The translations under genes and the position numbers were made by a program. A stretch of DNA of 52,765 bases from an uncultured Thiocystis sp. (lineage in GTDB: Bacteria > Pseudomonadota > Gammaproteobacteria > Chromatiales > Chromatiaceae), in NCBI RefSeq assembly GCF_903866365.1, contig NZ_CAIPNF010000291.1:1-52765 (forward strand), written 5' to 3'. The notes beneath the pieces are model-generated. The model did not search any database. It was not told the DNA's origin and saw nothing but the letters and a program-made list of their open reading frames with translations. Position 1 is the first letter of the stretch. Each line of letters begins with the position of its first letter. This document shows, in pieces, positions 18,299-29,599 of the stretch.

Positions 18299-19894
18299 CT
18301 ACCACAGGGAAAATAGAAATGTATGTATAATTAACATTACTATAATCGCGGTGCCAACCAAACCGACAATCAATTGATTGCGCTTCCTGCGATACCGCTC
18401 ACGATCAGCAACCGTCTCAATAAAAGGGATTACCGCGAGTGGAGCAGCACCTGTAAGCCCCTCCAATCGACGACTTCCATAGATCCCTTTATCAAGTGCT
18501 TCTCGTAGGGTCATATTTCCGATTCCTGCACCAAAAGCTAAAACCATTCCTAGAAATATCATTGAAGGCCGATTCGGCTTGAATGGCTCACTCGAAACGA
18601 CAGGCGCATCAATCAGCGTAAATCGTTCTCCTTTACTTTCGGTTTCCACCGCTTCGGCTAGTTTTGCCTCACTCAATTTTATTTTAACATCACGATATCT
18701 TGCTAAGGCAGACTCATAATCCCGGGTTATTGCGAGATATTCACGTTCAATCGATGGGGATGCAGCTATTCTTCTTTCATACATGGCAATTTGTTCGATT
18801 AACTCAGTTCGCGATTTCTTTCGTGAGTCAAGCTCTGCCTCATTCGCCGTAAGTCTCGTACGAATCTGTATATAGATTGGATTGTCCGCATCTTTGACCA
18901 AGGCTGATCCTATTGTTCTGCCATCTTCGCCTGAGCTATTCGAACGGCGAACATCCAGTTGAAGGGCTCGAATTTCCCTGTCTAATTTTTTTACGTCAGG
19001 GTGCTCTGCGGAGTACCGCGATGAAAGAGCAAGGTATTTTGACTCTAGTGCGGCCAACTGTTGACTTGCTGTCAAGACACGTTCCCCGTCCGCAGATATT
19101 TGTTTGCTGTAGGGATCCGTTCTCGCCAGTTCTCCTTGCAGAAGAATGGAACTTTCCGTCAATGAAATGATCGATTGCTCAACTTCACGAAGTCTTTCTC
19201 TAGTTTTTTGCAAAGACTCTTGGTTGAAATCCATCATCTCGGGTAGACTATCTCCTGAATTCGCTTTAAATGCAGCCAATTTTTCCTCAAGACTTCCAAT
19301 CTCATCAGCTAATCTTGTCGCTTCTTGCTGAACAAAAAGTTTTGCGTCTTGAGTAACTTTCTGACGGATCTTCTGATTCTCCTCAAGGTAAAAGGCGACA
19401 AGGTCAGAAGCAACAGACTGAGCGACCTGAGGGGACTCGGCATCGAATGAAACAGTAAAAGCGATCGTTACATCTGCTGATCGGCCAGTTCGAGAGTCGA
19501 CGATTTTCGAACTTACAAGCTCCATGTTGACAGCGCTTTTCATAAGTTCTAGCGCCGCAGAGTCCCCCCCTTGCTCTCGGCGTTCTTGCTCGAAAAGTTT
19601 ATGCTTATCCATAATCTGGATCAGATTTGACCCAGTCATTACACGTTGCTGCACCAGAGAGATGCGATTGTCCGCGTAACTCGTGATGGTCGAGCTAACT
19701 AGATCACTTGGAATTTCCTGTTGCTCAATGAGTATTTTGCCTGTTGATCGATAAACAGGAGGCAGGGAGTATGTAAATCCGACGCTCAAGACCAATAATA
19801 AAAAAAAAGGAATAAAAAAATACCACTTGCGCCGCTTAAGCATCTCAAGTATTTCACTGCGGGACTTTGATTGCTCGTCCATTACATGCACCAT
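18299..19894 (-). CDS. Polysaccharide chain-length determinant (Wzz/GNVR type)
   Basis: Product of 531 residues anchored by two membrane helices (about 26-46 and 508-528), with an additional hydrophobic patch near 450, and a long periplasmic coiled coil (about 170-420). The N-terminal YFFIPFFLLLVLSVGFTYSLPPVYRSTGKILIEQ matches the Wzz domain, and PFKPNRPSMIFLGMVLAF matches the proline-rich second-helix region of GNVR-type proteins. It would set polymer length and activate the BY-kinase encoded next to it. The start is either 19894 or the ATG at 19882; neither has a good ribosome site. Confidence 0.9.
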   Translation of the reverse strand: MVHVMDEQSKSRSEILEMLKRRKWYFFIPFFLLLVLSVGFTYSLPPVYRSTGKILIEQQEIPSDLVSSTITSYADNRISLVQQRVMTGSNLIQIMDKHKLFEQERREQGGDSAALELMKSAVNMELVSSKIVDSRTGRSADVTIAFTVSFDAESPQVAQSVASDLVAFYLEENQKIRQKVTQDAKLFVQQEATRLADEIGSLEEKLAAFKANSGDSLPEMMDFNQESLQKTRERLREVEQSIISLTESSILLQGELARTDPYSKQISADGERVLTASQQLAALESKYLALSSRYSAEHPDVKKLDREIRALQLDVRRSNSSGEDGRTIGSALVKDADNPIYIQIRTRLTANEAELDSRKKSRTELIEQIAMYERRIAASPSIEREYLAITRDYESALARYRDVKIKLSEAKLAEAVETESKGERFTLIDAPVVSSEPFKPNRPSMIFLGMVLAFGAGIGNMTLREALDKGIYGSRRLEGLTGAAPLAVIPFIETVADRERYRRKRNQLIVGLVGTAIIVMLIIHTFLFSLW

Positions 19895-19983
19895 TTATTT
19901 TATATTCTAAACTGTTGCCAGTACATACGACTCATGATCGAGGGATGCAAGGGAAGAGTGTCATTCTGGGAAGGCAGTTTGGA

Positions 19984-21204
19984 TTATCTGCGTCCCCAAT
20001 CATATCCGTAGCCGAAATAGACTGAGTTCGAATCAGCAATCCCATCCAAGACCTCGCGATCCTGCCAGCGATATCGATAACTTAAATCAAGCCAGGAGGA
20101 CTCATTTAACCTCCATCGCAACGCTGGAGACAGGATAAGATAATCTCGGTCATTGGCATTGACTTCATCTCCAGGATTTCTGTTGCGAATCCCTCGCGCA
20201 GTCAGGCTTGAGGTAAGTCTTTCCGTGAGTGGACTGGAGACGATGACCGACGCTATCGTCGTATCTAACAGGGAGCCCCGTCCGCTTGGCAGCAAAGATC
20301 GTTCCAGTGACAACCTTAATGTCCCTCGTTCGTAAATTCGGTCGAGACCGACCTCGAGTAGGGGACCGCTACTATTCTCATCGTCAGATCCGCTTTGCCC
20401 TGTTCCGTCACTTTTTATACTAGCAAAACGAGCACCACCAAGCGCGCTCAACGTTGTGCGTTCGGAGAATTGAAATCTGAAACCGGCTTCGACTCCGAAG
20501 CTTTCTGAGCTTTGACTGACTTCATCCGATTCATATTGCTCATAACTCAATCGACCAAGCAACCGACTACGCTCGCTCAGATCGTACTCTGTGTTGAAAC
20601 CAAGTCGTGAGTTTTGGAAATTCGAGAGAGAAATGGCCTCTGCATCCTCGTAGGAGACATCCAAAAATGTGTACTCAGCATTTATCCTTGCCCGCTCCGT
20701 GAGGTCATATCCTATCGATGGTCCGATTTCAAGACTTGTACGGCGCTTATTAGCTTGCACCACGCCGGTCGTATCCGCCTCATCTTCACTTGTCAGCGTG
20801 GAATCGTAGCGAAGTCTAGTCACCAGCCCAAATTTAACTCGGCTCATACGATAGTCATAGGTGAAATCGAGTGAGCCATCCGTTGTGTTAAGCTCGCTGA
20901 TATCGTCGTAATAACTTCCATCAATCGCCGCTCTTAGACCCAGGCTACTTTTCTCGGTTCGCCAGGCTAAAAGTCCGTAGATCTCAGCCAGCCCGCCAAG
21001 TGAAGCCTCTGGATCATCCACACTTAGTCGAACATTGTCGTCGTAGAACAAACTCAGGCGCGCACCAGGTTCAAATTTCCAGGGTTGTTGTAAGATGTCA
21101 TCGCTGAAGGCCGATAAACTAACAGCTATCATGCCTAGTACCAAGGGTACCGTGACGCTTGGCCGAGACCGTAGAGGGGTATTTTTTATATGATTCTTGT
21201 CCAT
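19984..21204 (-). CDS. Outer-membrane beta-barrel protein of the exopolysaccharide locus
   Basis: Product of 406 residues with an N-terminal hydrophobic segment (VTVPLVLGMIAVSLSAFSDD) and then many alternating amphipathic strands rich in Tyr, Arg and Asp (LRLSLERSLLP, WLDLSYRYRWQDRE), ending VYFGYGYDWGRR. This looks like the barrel proteins that sit next to Wza-like and Wzz-like genes in exosortase-linked exopolysaccharide loci. It may form or assist the outer-membrane exit for the polymer. The ATG lies six bases after the upstream export-protein stop, so the two are surely cotranscribed. Confidence 0.82.
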   Translation of the reverse strand: MDKNHIKNTPLRSRPSVTVPLVLGMIAVSLSAFSDDILQQPWKFEPGARLSLFYDDNVRLSVDDPEASLGGLAEIYGLLAWRTEKSSLGLRAAIDGSYYDDISELNTTDGSLDFTYDYRMSRVKFGLVTRLRYDSTLTSEDEADTTGVVQANKRRTSLEIGPSIGYDLTERARINAEYTFLDVSYEDAEAISLSNFQNSRLGFNTEYDLSERSRLLGRLSYEQYESDEVSQSSESFGVEAGFRFQFSERTTLSALGGARFASIKSDGTGQSGSDDENSSGPLLEVGLDRIYERGTLRLSLERSLLPSGRGSLLDTTIASVIVSSPLTERLTSSLTARGIRNRNPGDEVNANDRDYLILSPALRWRLNESSWLDLSYRYRWQDREVLDGIADSNSVYFGYGYDWGRR

Positions 21205-21210
21205 TGCGAT

Positions 21211-21900
21211 TTAAGGCACAACGACGACATCACCGGGTTGCAGCCTGATATTTTGTGACAACCCTTCGCCACGAATAGCCTGCTTGTAATCGAAAGGAAA
21301 CGATTGTTCCTTGCCATCAACTTGACGCAAAATTCTGATCTTATTTTCTTTCGCAAATGGCGATAGTCCACCTGCAATCGAAATTGCCTGCATCACAGTT
21401 AAATCGCGCGAAATAATCGGGAAATCACCTGGTTTGTTGACGCGTCCAACCACATAGACGCGATTTCCTGGAATTTCCTGAAGCGTGACCGTAACGACTG
21501 GATCGGGAATATATCGCGTCAGCTTAGACTTGAGGCTTCTCCCTAATTCGTCGACGGTCAATCCTTCAGCCTTCAAATCTCCAGCAAGGGGAAACGAGAT
21601 CCCCCCGTCCGGACGGACCAGCACTAATTGTTCCAGGCCAGGCTCCTGCCAAACTGACACGTTCACAATATCACCGGCGCGAAGTTTGTATCCAGCATCG
21701 ACCGCACCTAGCTCCGCGGCGTGCAGATTTACCATTATCATGCCTGGAAGCATGATCCAAGCAACAACCATTATTCCAGTTTTCTTTAAAGTGGTTAGCA
21801 CAGATACCCCCGCAATTCCTGGTTTTTGCCTTAACGCGCTTGTATGCAAGTCAATGAATTTCAATAACTGCATGCACATACACTTTAAACGATATTTCAT
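21211..21900 (-). CDS. Polysaccharide export protein (Wza-like, periplasmic)
   Basis: Contains the Poly_export domain (YKLRAGDIVNVSVWQE, RPDGGISFPLAGDL) and an SLBB-like domain (NRVYVVGRVNKPGDFPI, LQPGDVVVVP). From the first ATG it has 229 residues and an unusually long leader. The GTG at 21801, with GGGGG five bases before it, gives a shorter protein whose signal ends at LHAAELG and looks more natural. There is no lipobox Cys, unlike canonical Wza. Without a C-terminal membrane helix it may need the barrel protein encoded six bases downstream to cross the outer membrane; that pairing is inference. Confidence 0.9.
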   Translation of the reverse strand: MKYRLKCMCMQLLKFIDLHTSALRQKPGIAGVSVLTTLKKTGIMVVAWIMLPGMIMVNLHAAELGAVDAGYKLRAGDIVNVSVWQEPGLEQLVLVRPDGGISFPLAGDLKAEGLTVDELGRSLKSKLTRYIPDPVVTVTLQEIPGNRVYVVGRVNKPGDFPIISRDLTVMQAISIAGGLSPFAKENKIRILRQVDGKEQSFPFDYKQAIRGEGLSQNIRLQPGDVVVVP

Positions 21901-21958
21901 GTGGCAAATTTATATACCACTAAGACACAGCATGCTTACCGATTACTCATTCAGCCTG

Positions 21959-23131
21959 TCAGTCAACCCTTGTTATTTTTGATTCAAGATAGCGCTGATA
22001 GAGTGGTCTGACTCTCTGTTTTAGCTTCTCGATAACAAAAACAACTACGCCTTTTGCTGTCGGCCTGTACAAATAGTGATCGAAGACGGCCAGTTTAGAA
22101 GGCGCCCAATCGTCGTTCCAGCGAGCCCCAGTGACAAAACTTATCTGTCGTATCGTAGGATGTCCAGAGTATTCTCGCAAGGTCCAATCCAGAAGAAGCA
22201 CTCCTGGGCTGTGCGCACTAAAAGCACTATCATAGCCAATTTTTAATAGATTGTAAGTCGCTCCAGAAATAATCGCGAACTGTGCGGCAATGGGTTTCCC
22301 GTCAAGGGTCAGGACATCGATCACACATTGGCCGGCCGCGCCAAACCTGACGAGCAACTCTTCATAAAATTTTCGCCGCGCATCGTCGTATCGAAGCGCG
22401 GTGCCAGCGCGACCTTTCCAACTTGAAGCTTCTGTATCGACAAAGTCGTCAAATGCTGATTTCAGATCTGGAAAGTTGCAGGCAGATGAAAAATTTACCG
22501 TCCCTAATTGTTGCAGATTTTTTAATTTTCTTCGATTGTTACGTCGATACTTAGTCGTAAGACCGGAGGTCGATTCTTCGTAGCTATTTTTACATCGAAT
22601 AAATTTACTGTCATGGTGGTAGGCAGTAATGCGCATCGCAGGCTTGCAAAGATGCATTGCATATGCGATCGCACTGTCTTCCGCCGCGTTTCGCAGAAGG
22701 ATCAGATCGAAAGATCTAGGACTAGACTCTTGCAGATAGCCAATCATCAAATCCAGTAAAACCCGATTTTGCGGATTTTGAGCGAATATAAAATCACTCA
22801 GCCCCATATCATCATTCGGTCTGAATACACTCCAGACGCCAAGACTCAAACCGAATTTCTTTTGCTTTATATATTCGAGAGGAAAAACACCGACTGGAAT
22901 ATTATATTTATTGGTGATCAATATCGCAAAAAAATTTTCATATGCAATTGGACCAGTCTTTAGAAAGGCGCCTATCCAATCGGGCGACTGAATAAAAGAA
23001 GCACAATCTAAGCCAGCGACAATTTCACGCCAAGCATCAAACAGGGGAGCAAGATCGTCGGTGCCTTTATAAAGGATTAGTTTGTAGTCATTCCGCAAAG
23101 AATTTCCTACGTCCACTGGAAGCATTCGCAT
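21959..23131 (-). CDS. FemAB/GNAT-type acyltransferase (CelD-BcsL like)
   Basis: About 390 residues from the ATG at 23131; a TTG two codons earlier is the only longer start. The C-terminal half has the GNAT fold of the CelD/BcsL group: KYRRNNRRKLKNL, a helical insert with EASSWKGRAG, KFYEELLVRF, then DGKPIAAQFAIISGATYNLLKIGYD and the acceptor-side HSPGVLLLDW. Proteins of this kind accompany exopolysaccharide loci and are thought to transfer acyl or aminoacyl groups, but the substrate is not known. It lies between the sulfotransferase and export genes on the same strand. Confidence 0.85.
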   Translation of the reverse strand: MRMLPVDVGNSLRNDYKLILYKGTDDLAPLFDAWREIVAGLDCASFIQSPDWIGAFLKTGPIAYENFFAILITNKYNIPVGVFPLEYIKQKKFGLSLGVWSVFRPNDDMGLSDFIFAQNPQNRVLLDLMIGYLQESSPRSFDLILLRNAAEDSAIAYAMHLCKPAMRITAYHHDSKFIRCKNSYEESTSGLTTKYRRNNRRKLKNLQQLGTVNFSSACNFPDLKSAFDDFVDTEASSWKGRAGTALRYDDARRKFYEELLVRFGAAGQCVIDVLTLDGKPIAAQFAIISGATYNLLKIGYDSAFSAHSPGVLLLDWTLREYSGHPTIRQISFVTGARWNDDWAPSKLAVFDHYLYRPTAKGVVVFVIEKLKQRVRPLYQRYLESKITRVD

Positions 23132-23180
23132 TGACAATCGAGAATCCTCGGCAGAAAATTAATGAATGATCTCCAGAGAG

Positions 23181-24179
23181 TCAGGTCGACAGATATTTTT
23201 TAGGCGAAGGCGTATAAGCATCGTAGTTCGTCACACCAGTCACTTTAAGTATTTCATCGACATCACGCAAATCCCGCGGAGCAATCCGATCAAGCCATTT
23301 GCTGTGCACATGTACTCTTTTCGATGCATTTCGCCAATCTGGCGAAGCCTGCTGCGACGGACTCGAAAATAACTCCCTGTCCCATTCGACAGGCTTCAAA
23401 TCAAAAAACCGACTGATTCGATCCCACTCTGGAACTCCTTCGTCGACAAGATCTTCATAATATACGGTTAGATAACCATTTTTTTCCGCATCGGAGAGTG
23501 GCAGTTGGTTTTCGATACACCATATCAATGTGTGCGCCTGAGCATTCGTAAGGTCTTGACTCAAAAGCTCAGTATATTGCCCATTATTCAAACGAAACAG
23601 GTTCTCATCGTTTCGATAAGCGCTTATGACTCTAGACGGATCCCATGAGAATCCGCCGAGACGAAGTTTCGATTCCACGACAGCACCAGGATGCCTCACT
23701 AACAGCAACACTTTCGCGTTAAACCTGCTCGCCAACCAGCCAAGCAATAAATTTGCACGAATACACTTTACAATAACAGGGTTTCTTGAACGCCACGTTC
23801 GGCATGTTCTATACTGATTCAGTGCGCGCTGCCACTCTTTGAGCAACTTCTTGAATGCGTCCAGTCGGTCGAGCGTGGAAAGCCTGGGAAAGATATCGCG
23901 CGGAGGCACACGAAAATCTGTCCACAAGGTCGACAGATCTCCCGAAAATACGCGAAGAAAAAACTCCTCCATGCCTGGGAGATCGGAGTCCTGAGGCACG
24001 TACTTCCAAGCATAGCGTTGCGCATCTTTCACGGCGCCGGGATGAAGTGGCTCGAAGATCGGCCGCAACTCATGCGTGGTTGCAAGAACATCAAGCACCC
24101 ATGTTGTCCCGCTGCGACTCGACCCCGCAATCAGCATTGGTGGTTCGAAAGGAAGATTTCCCTTATCAGGCTTGGACAT
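23181..24179 (-). CDS. Sulfotransferase family protein (PAPS-dependent)
   Basis: Product of 332 residues from the ATG at 24179 (MSKPDKGN), which has GAGG about 12 bases upstream; an in-frame ATG at 24236 would add 19 residues without a site. The 5'-phosphosulfate loop is SSRSGTTW (20-27) and the 3'-phosphate motif is RHPGAVVESKL. WDRISRFFDLKP and a C-terminal basic tail follow the family. It would move sulfate from PAPS to a hydroxyl, possibly on the polymer of this locus; the acceptor is not visible. It is the first gene of the minus-strand exopolysaccharide run. Confidence 0.88.
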   Translation of the reverse strand: MSKPDKGNLPFEPPMLIAGSSRSGTTWVLDVLATTHELRPIFEPLHPGAVKDAQRYAWKYVPQDSDLPGMEEFFLRVFSGDLSTLWTDFRVPPRDIFPRLSTLDRLDAFKKLLKEWQRALNQYRTCRTWRSRNPVIVKCIRANLLLGWLASRFNAKVLLLVRHPGAVVESKLRLGGFSWDPSRVISAYRNDENLFRLNNGQYTELLSQDLTNAQAHTLIWCIENQLPLSDAEKNGYLTVYYEDLVDEGVPEWDRISRFFDLKPVEWDRELFSSPSQQASPDWRNASKRVHVHSKWLDRIAPRDLRDVDEILKVTGVTNYDAYTPSPKKYLST

Positions 24180-24406
24180 CGCAACATCTATCCTCATCGG
24201 CTCGCTAAAATTGACTCGCGGTCTGCTCCCGAACATCGGAAAATTCTAGCACACTTGCACTTGGCTCCATGACGAGAGATCCCGATGAGATTGAAGATTA
24301 TCGTGATGATTCTCTCCGGAAGCACCGTCTGGCAGTCGCCAATTTAGACGATCCGTGATCTTGAAATGCCAAATGCGTTAGCTATGACTGATTTAAGGAC
24401 TAGCAG

Positions 24407-25054
24407 ATGTCTAATTTCGACCGAAACAGCGATCCTTTGCAACATAAATCAAAGGTTAGCCTGGCTGTAAAATTGCGTGGAGCCACGGCTGATGCGCATA
24501 CGGCAGTCGAGCGATTGCCAGTCATGCTCCGCCTGACCTCTCAGGAGGTAACCCAGGACGACTATCGGCACTATCTCGATATCCTCGCCGGCATCTATGT
24601 CATCGTGGAAACGGCTTTGTACAAGGGACTAGACGATGCCCTGCGTGAGCATTTAAGGATACGTCCTAAGTTGCCCATGTTGCTTCGCGACCTGGAAGAG
24701 CAAGTCGGTCATTCGCCTGTGCCGATCACCGAACGGGACCAGGGGATATCAAACGTCTTCGAGACACGCGGCACCAGCGGCATCGTTGGCGGCATCTATG
24801 TTTTGGAAGGCGCGACCCTTGGCGGACGGACGATTGCCAGACATTTACGTCGAATCCTGGGGGCCGAACTTGGCTCTGCGTCCTTTCTCAACTTCCATGG
24901 CGAACAAACATCCGCCCACTGGAAGCATTTTTCCGAAACGCTGGATACTCTCTCCGCCGACGGAACACTGCTGCCAGACGAGGTCATCGACGGCGCAATC
25001 GCAACCTTCGACGCAGTTTACCGCCAGCTAGAGCAAGCGGATTTCACGCATTGA
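24407..25054 (+). CDS. bphO: Biliverdin-producing heme oxygenase (BphO type)
   Basis: Heme oxygenase of 215 residues, turning heme into biliverdin, CO and iron with an external reductant. The likely proximal ligand is His31 in TADAHTAVE. The distal helix carries GTSGIVGGIYVLEGATLGGRTIARHL, the BphO form of the glycine-rich helix over the heme. AAGGA lies seven bases before the ATG. BphO normally supplies chromophore to a bacteriophytochrome; none is encoded next to it here. Base composition returns to the host level at this gene, marking the right edge of the exopolysaccharide locus. The 170-base gap before it shows no clear regulatory element. Confidence 0.9.
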   Translation: MSNFDRNSDPLQHKSKVSLAVKLRGATADAHTAVERLPVMLRLTSQEVTQDDYRHYLDILAGIYVIVETALYKGLDDALREHLRIRPKLPMLLRDLEEQVGHSPVPITERDQGISNVFETRGTSGIVGGIYVLEGATLGGRTIARHLRRILGAELGSASFLNFHGEQTSAHWKHFSETLDTLSADGTLLPDEVIDGAIATFDAVYRQLEQADFTH

Positions 25055-25118
25055 ACACTTGACGATTGAGCTGTCAACACATTTGCTTAAACGCATCGTC
25101 AGAGAGAAGGAAACGACC

Positions 25119-25802
25119 ATGCCCCCCAACGAAGATGCCGATGCTCCCGACGCGCTGCTGAATCCAGCGGAGGCGCGCATCATTGGCTGCCTGATGGAGA
25201 AACAGCGCACAACGCCGGATCAGTACCCGTTGACTCTGAACAGCCTGGTGAGCGCCTGCAACCAGAAGAGCGCCCGTCACCCCGCGATGAACCTGACACC
25301 GGCCGAGGTCGGGCATGCAGTCAACCGGTTACGCGACCGCGGTCTGATCCACGCCAGTCTCTCGGGGCGCTCCGAACGCTTCGATCATAAGATGGTCGGC
25401 ACCTTCTTCCTCAGTCGTCAGGAACAGGCGTTGTTGTGCGTGCTGATGCTCCGCGGGCCGCAAACGCTCGGCGAATTGCGCACCAACACGGCACGCCTGG
25501 CGGAATTCGCGGACTTGAATCAGGTTTCGTCAATCCTGCGGGGCATGGCAACCAGAGATCATGCCCTGGTCGTCGAATTGCCGAGATCGCTCGGCAAGCG
25601 CGAGGAACGCTACGCGCATCTGTTGTGCGGTCCGCCAAAGACCGAGGAATCCGCCAGCGTCGAACCAAAAACGGGATCGCCAGCGGTCCTTGCGGGTCAA
25701 GGCAACCGGATCGAGGCGCTGGAAGCTGAAGTCGCATCCCTGCGAGCAGAGCTGGGCCGGCTCTGGCAGCTCACTGGGCTGACCGATCGACACGGTGATT
25801 AA
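25119..25802 (+). CDS. YceH family protein (DUF480)
   Basis: Product of 227 residues from the ATG at 25119 (AAGGA eight bases upstream). It has the family core of two winged-helix-like modules: LNPAEARIIGCLMEKQRTTPDQYPLTLNSLVSACNQKS and the later LRGPQTLGELRTNTARLAEF, plus RYAHLLCGPP. The C-terminus (RIEALEAEVASLRAELGRLW) is a short coiled coil. Function is unknown; the fold suggests DNA binding or protein docking. It follows bphO by 64 bases on the same strand, and a hairpin at 25813 may end the transcript. Confidence 0.9.
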   Translation: MPPNEDADAPDALLNPAEARIIGCLMEKQRTTPDQYPLTLNSLVSACNQKSARHPAMNLTPAEVGHAVNRLRDRGLIHASLSGRSERFDHKMVGTFFLSRQEQALLCVLMLRGPQTLGELRTNTARLAEFADLNQVSSILRGMATRDHALVVELPRSLGKREERYAHLLCGPPKTEESASVEPKTGSPAVLAGQGNRIEALEAEVASLRAELGRLWQLTGLTDRHGD

Positions 25803-25812
25803 CGGCAAAGCG

Positions 25813-25831
25813 CATGATGCCCAACATCATG
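25813..25831. other. Hairpin between yceH and the FIST gene
   Basis: CATGATG, loop CCCAA, CATCATG, flanked by GCG and (A)CGC. It lies between two convergent genes and has no T tract, so termination is possible but unproven. Confidence 0.45.
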
Positions 25832-25915
25832 ACGCCAGCAAGAGGGCAACCAGCAACAGCAGTGGATTTGTCAGTCCATTCATGCCTGACCTGCTCTTTT
25901 TGGAAAGAAAGAAAT

Positions 25916-27037
25916 TTAGTCAGCGAACAAGGTCAAGACACCCGTATACCCGTACACGCGATCTTGCGAAATCTCGCCATTGGCGTAAAAACCGACAAGC
26001 GGGAAATCGCCGAGCGTGTCCTGAATCTGCTTGAGTTCGGCGGAATCGGGGCCGAATAGATTGACGCCGCGCCCCAAGCAGGAAATATAAATACCGCCCC
26101 TCGGCGGACGAGACAGGCGCTGCCGGAGGGCTCGCAGCATGCGATCCAGGTCGTCCCTGGCCGTTTCGGCGTCGCGCCGACAGAACATGATCTCTCGCCC
26201 GGATTCGACCCTGTCTCCGATGGCCAGCAAGCCGTGATCGGGGTCGATGCCGATTAGATTGCGGACCAGATAATCGCCAGTATCCGAACCCGGGATCGGC
26301 AGACCGGCGAAGATGTAACCGCCGAGACTGCCCAGATCCTGGGCCAGGGTCTCGCCGATATCCTCTTTGAACTTCTCCAGCGCGGGCTGTCCGTCAAGTT
26401 TGATCAGGATATTGCGCTGGGCCTCGGTGATGGTGCGATGCGGACCGATCGGCGAACAGCCCTGACTCAGACGGGTCATCAGCGCGACCTGGTCGGAAAA
26501 CAGCACGCCCGACAGTCCGCCCTCGGTGAGGGTATTGGCGATGCCGACCGCCGAGCCGCGCGAACTGGTCAGACCGCCCACCAGAAAACCGGACGTGGTG
26601 CGCTGGGCGAGTTGCTGGATCAGTGACTCGATGCGTTCGTTCGCCGGATCGCCGTGGATCAGACCCAGATAGGGAGGATGGGCCTGGATCCAATCGCCAT
26701 GACTGACATCGAACGCGTCGAAATCTTTGATCAGGCTCGGGAAGACGCGGAAGGCATCCGCCGGGAACTCGCCCAGCATGACGGCGATCGCGGGTTGTTC
26801 ATAATATTCGACCCCCGTCGCGCAGATCCCGATGCCGACGCTGCCGACCCACTGTTGCACGCCGGTGGCGTGGCGCAACCAGTCCAGCAGATCGTCCAGC
26901 TCGTCGGCGAATTCGTCGGACACATAGAGAAAGCCAAGATTCGCCTGCTCCGGAACCTGGCCGATCTGAGTCAGACAGGCCGCGGCGGCCTGGGTCCAGT
27001 CGGCGTTCGCCGCGTGTCCGTAACGGAATGGGGGCAT
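25916..27037 (-). CDS. FIST domain sensory protein
   Basis: Product of 373 residues from the ATG at 27037 (GGAG nine bases upstream; the TTG at 27046 is an alternative). The FIST_N part has LGFLYVSDEFADELDDLLDW, then WVGSVGIGICATGVEYYEQPA and SGFLVGGLTSSRG. The FIST_C part has GIYISCLGRGVNLFG and GFYANGEISQDRVYGYTGVL, both typical. FIST proteins are thought to bind small ligands such as amino acids and usually pair with signalling domains; none is fused here. It starts 20 bases behind parE on the same strand and is likely cotranscribed with it. Confidence 0.9.
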   Translation of the reverse strand: MPPFRYGHAANADWTQAAAACLTQIGQVPEQANLGFLYVSDEFADELDDLLDWLRHATGVQQWVGSVGIGICATGVEYYEQPAIAVMLGEFPADAFRVFPSLIKDFDAFDVSHGDWIQAHPPYLGLIHGDPANERIESLIQQLAQRTTSGFLVGGLTSSRGSAVGIANTLTEGGLSGVLFSDQVALMTRLSQGCSPIGPHRTITEAQRNILIKLDGQPALEKFKEDIGETLAQDLGSLGGYIFAGLPIPGSDTGDYLVRNLIGIDPDHGLLAIGDRVESGREIMFCRRDAETARDDLDRMLRALRQRLSRPPRGGIYISCLGRGVNLFGPDSAELKQIQDTLGDFPLVGFYANGEISQDRVYGYTGVLTLFAD

Positions 27038-27057
27038 TGTGATCAACTCCAGTCGTT

Positions 27058-29106
<2,049 letters not shown>

Positions 29107-29353
29107 TCACAACCGCACCGCCCGCACCCGCCACCCCTCATGGCTGCGCTGCTGGGACTCGCCCTGGCGCGCTGGCCGAAAATGCATCTCGGACCTGATC
29201 CGCCCCAAGGCATTGAAAAAAAGCATCGGTCGTCCTCCGCAAAACGCAACCTGAAAGCCGCTACCCTGGCAGATTGCCTGGATTGGACCGTGTTGGTTTG
29301 ACCGCTCAACCCAGCTAGGCTACCGTACCGCCTAAAGCCCGATCCAGAAGCCG

Positions 29354-29599
29354 ATGAAAAAACCAGCCACCCCGCCCCCGCCATCCTTCGAGCAGGCCCT
29401 GAACGAGTTGGAAAGCGTTGTCGATGCCCTGGAAAAGGGTGAGATGACACTCGAGGACTCGCTGGCGGCCTTCGAGCGCGGCATCGGTCTCACCCGTGTC
29501 TGCCAGCAGGCGTTGGACACGGCCGAGCAGCGGGTGCGTATCCTCACCGATGCCCGGCCCGAGGCCGAGCCAGAACCTTTCGAGCCCCATGACCCATAA
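29354..29599 (+). CDS. xseB: Exodeoxyribonuclease VII small subunit
   Basis: Product of 81 residues, the usual size. It has the XseB signature [37 protein letters not shown], followed by a short acidic tail. It forms the multi-subunit exonuclease with XseA, which is not in this window. Its last 11 bases overlap the ispA start, a widespread arrangement. Confidence 0.95.
   Translation: MKKPATPPPPSFEQALNELESVVDALEKGEMTLEDSLAAFERGIGLTRVCQQALDTAEQRVRILTDARPEAEPEPFEPHDP

Noticed and set aside
25834-25890. Eighteen-codon frame on the minus strand (MNGLTNPLLLLVALLLAS)
   Set aside because: Hydrophobic and short; it ends at once in a stop and lies downstream of yceH, with no sign of a leader-peptide function.
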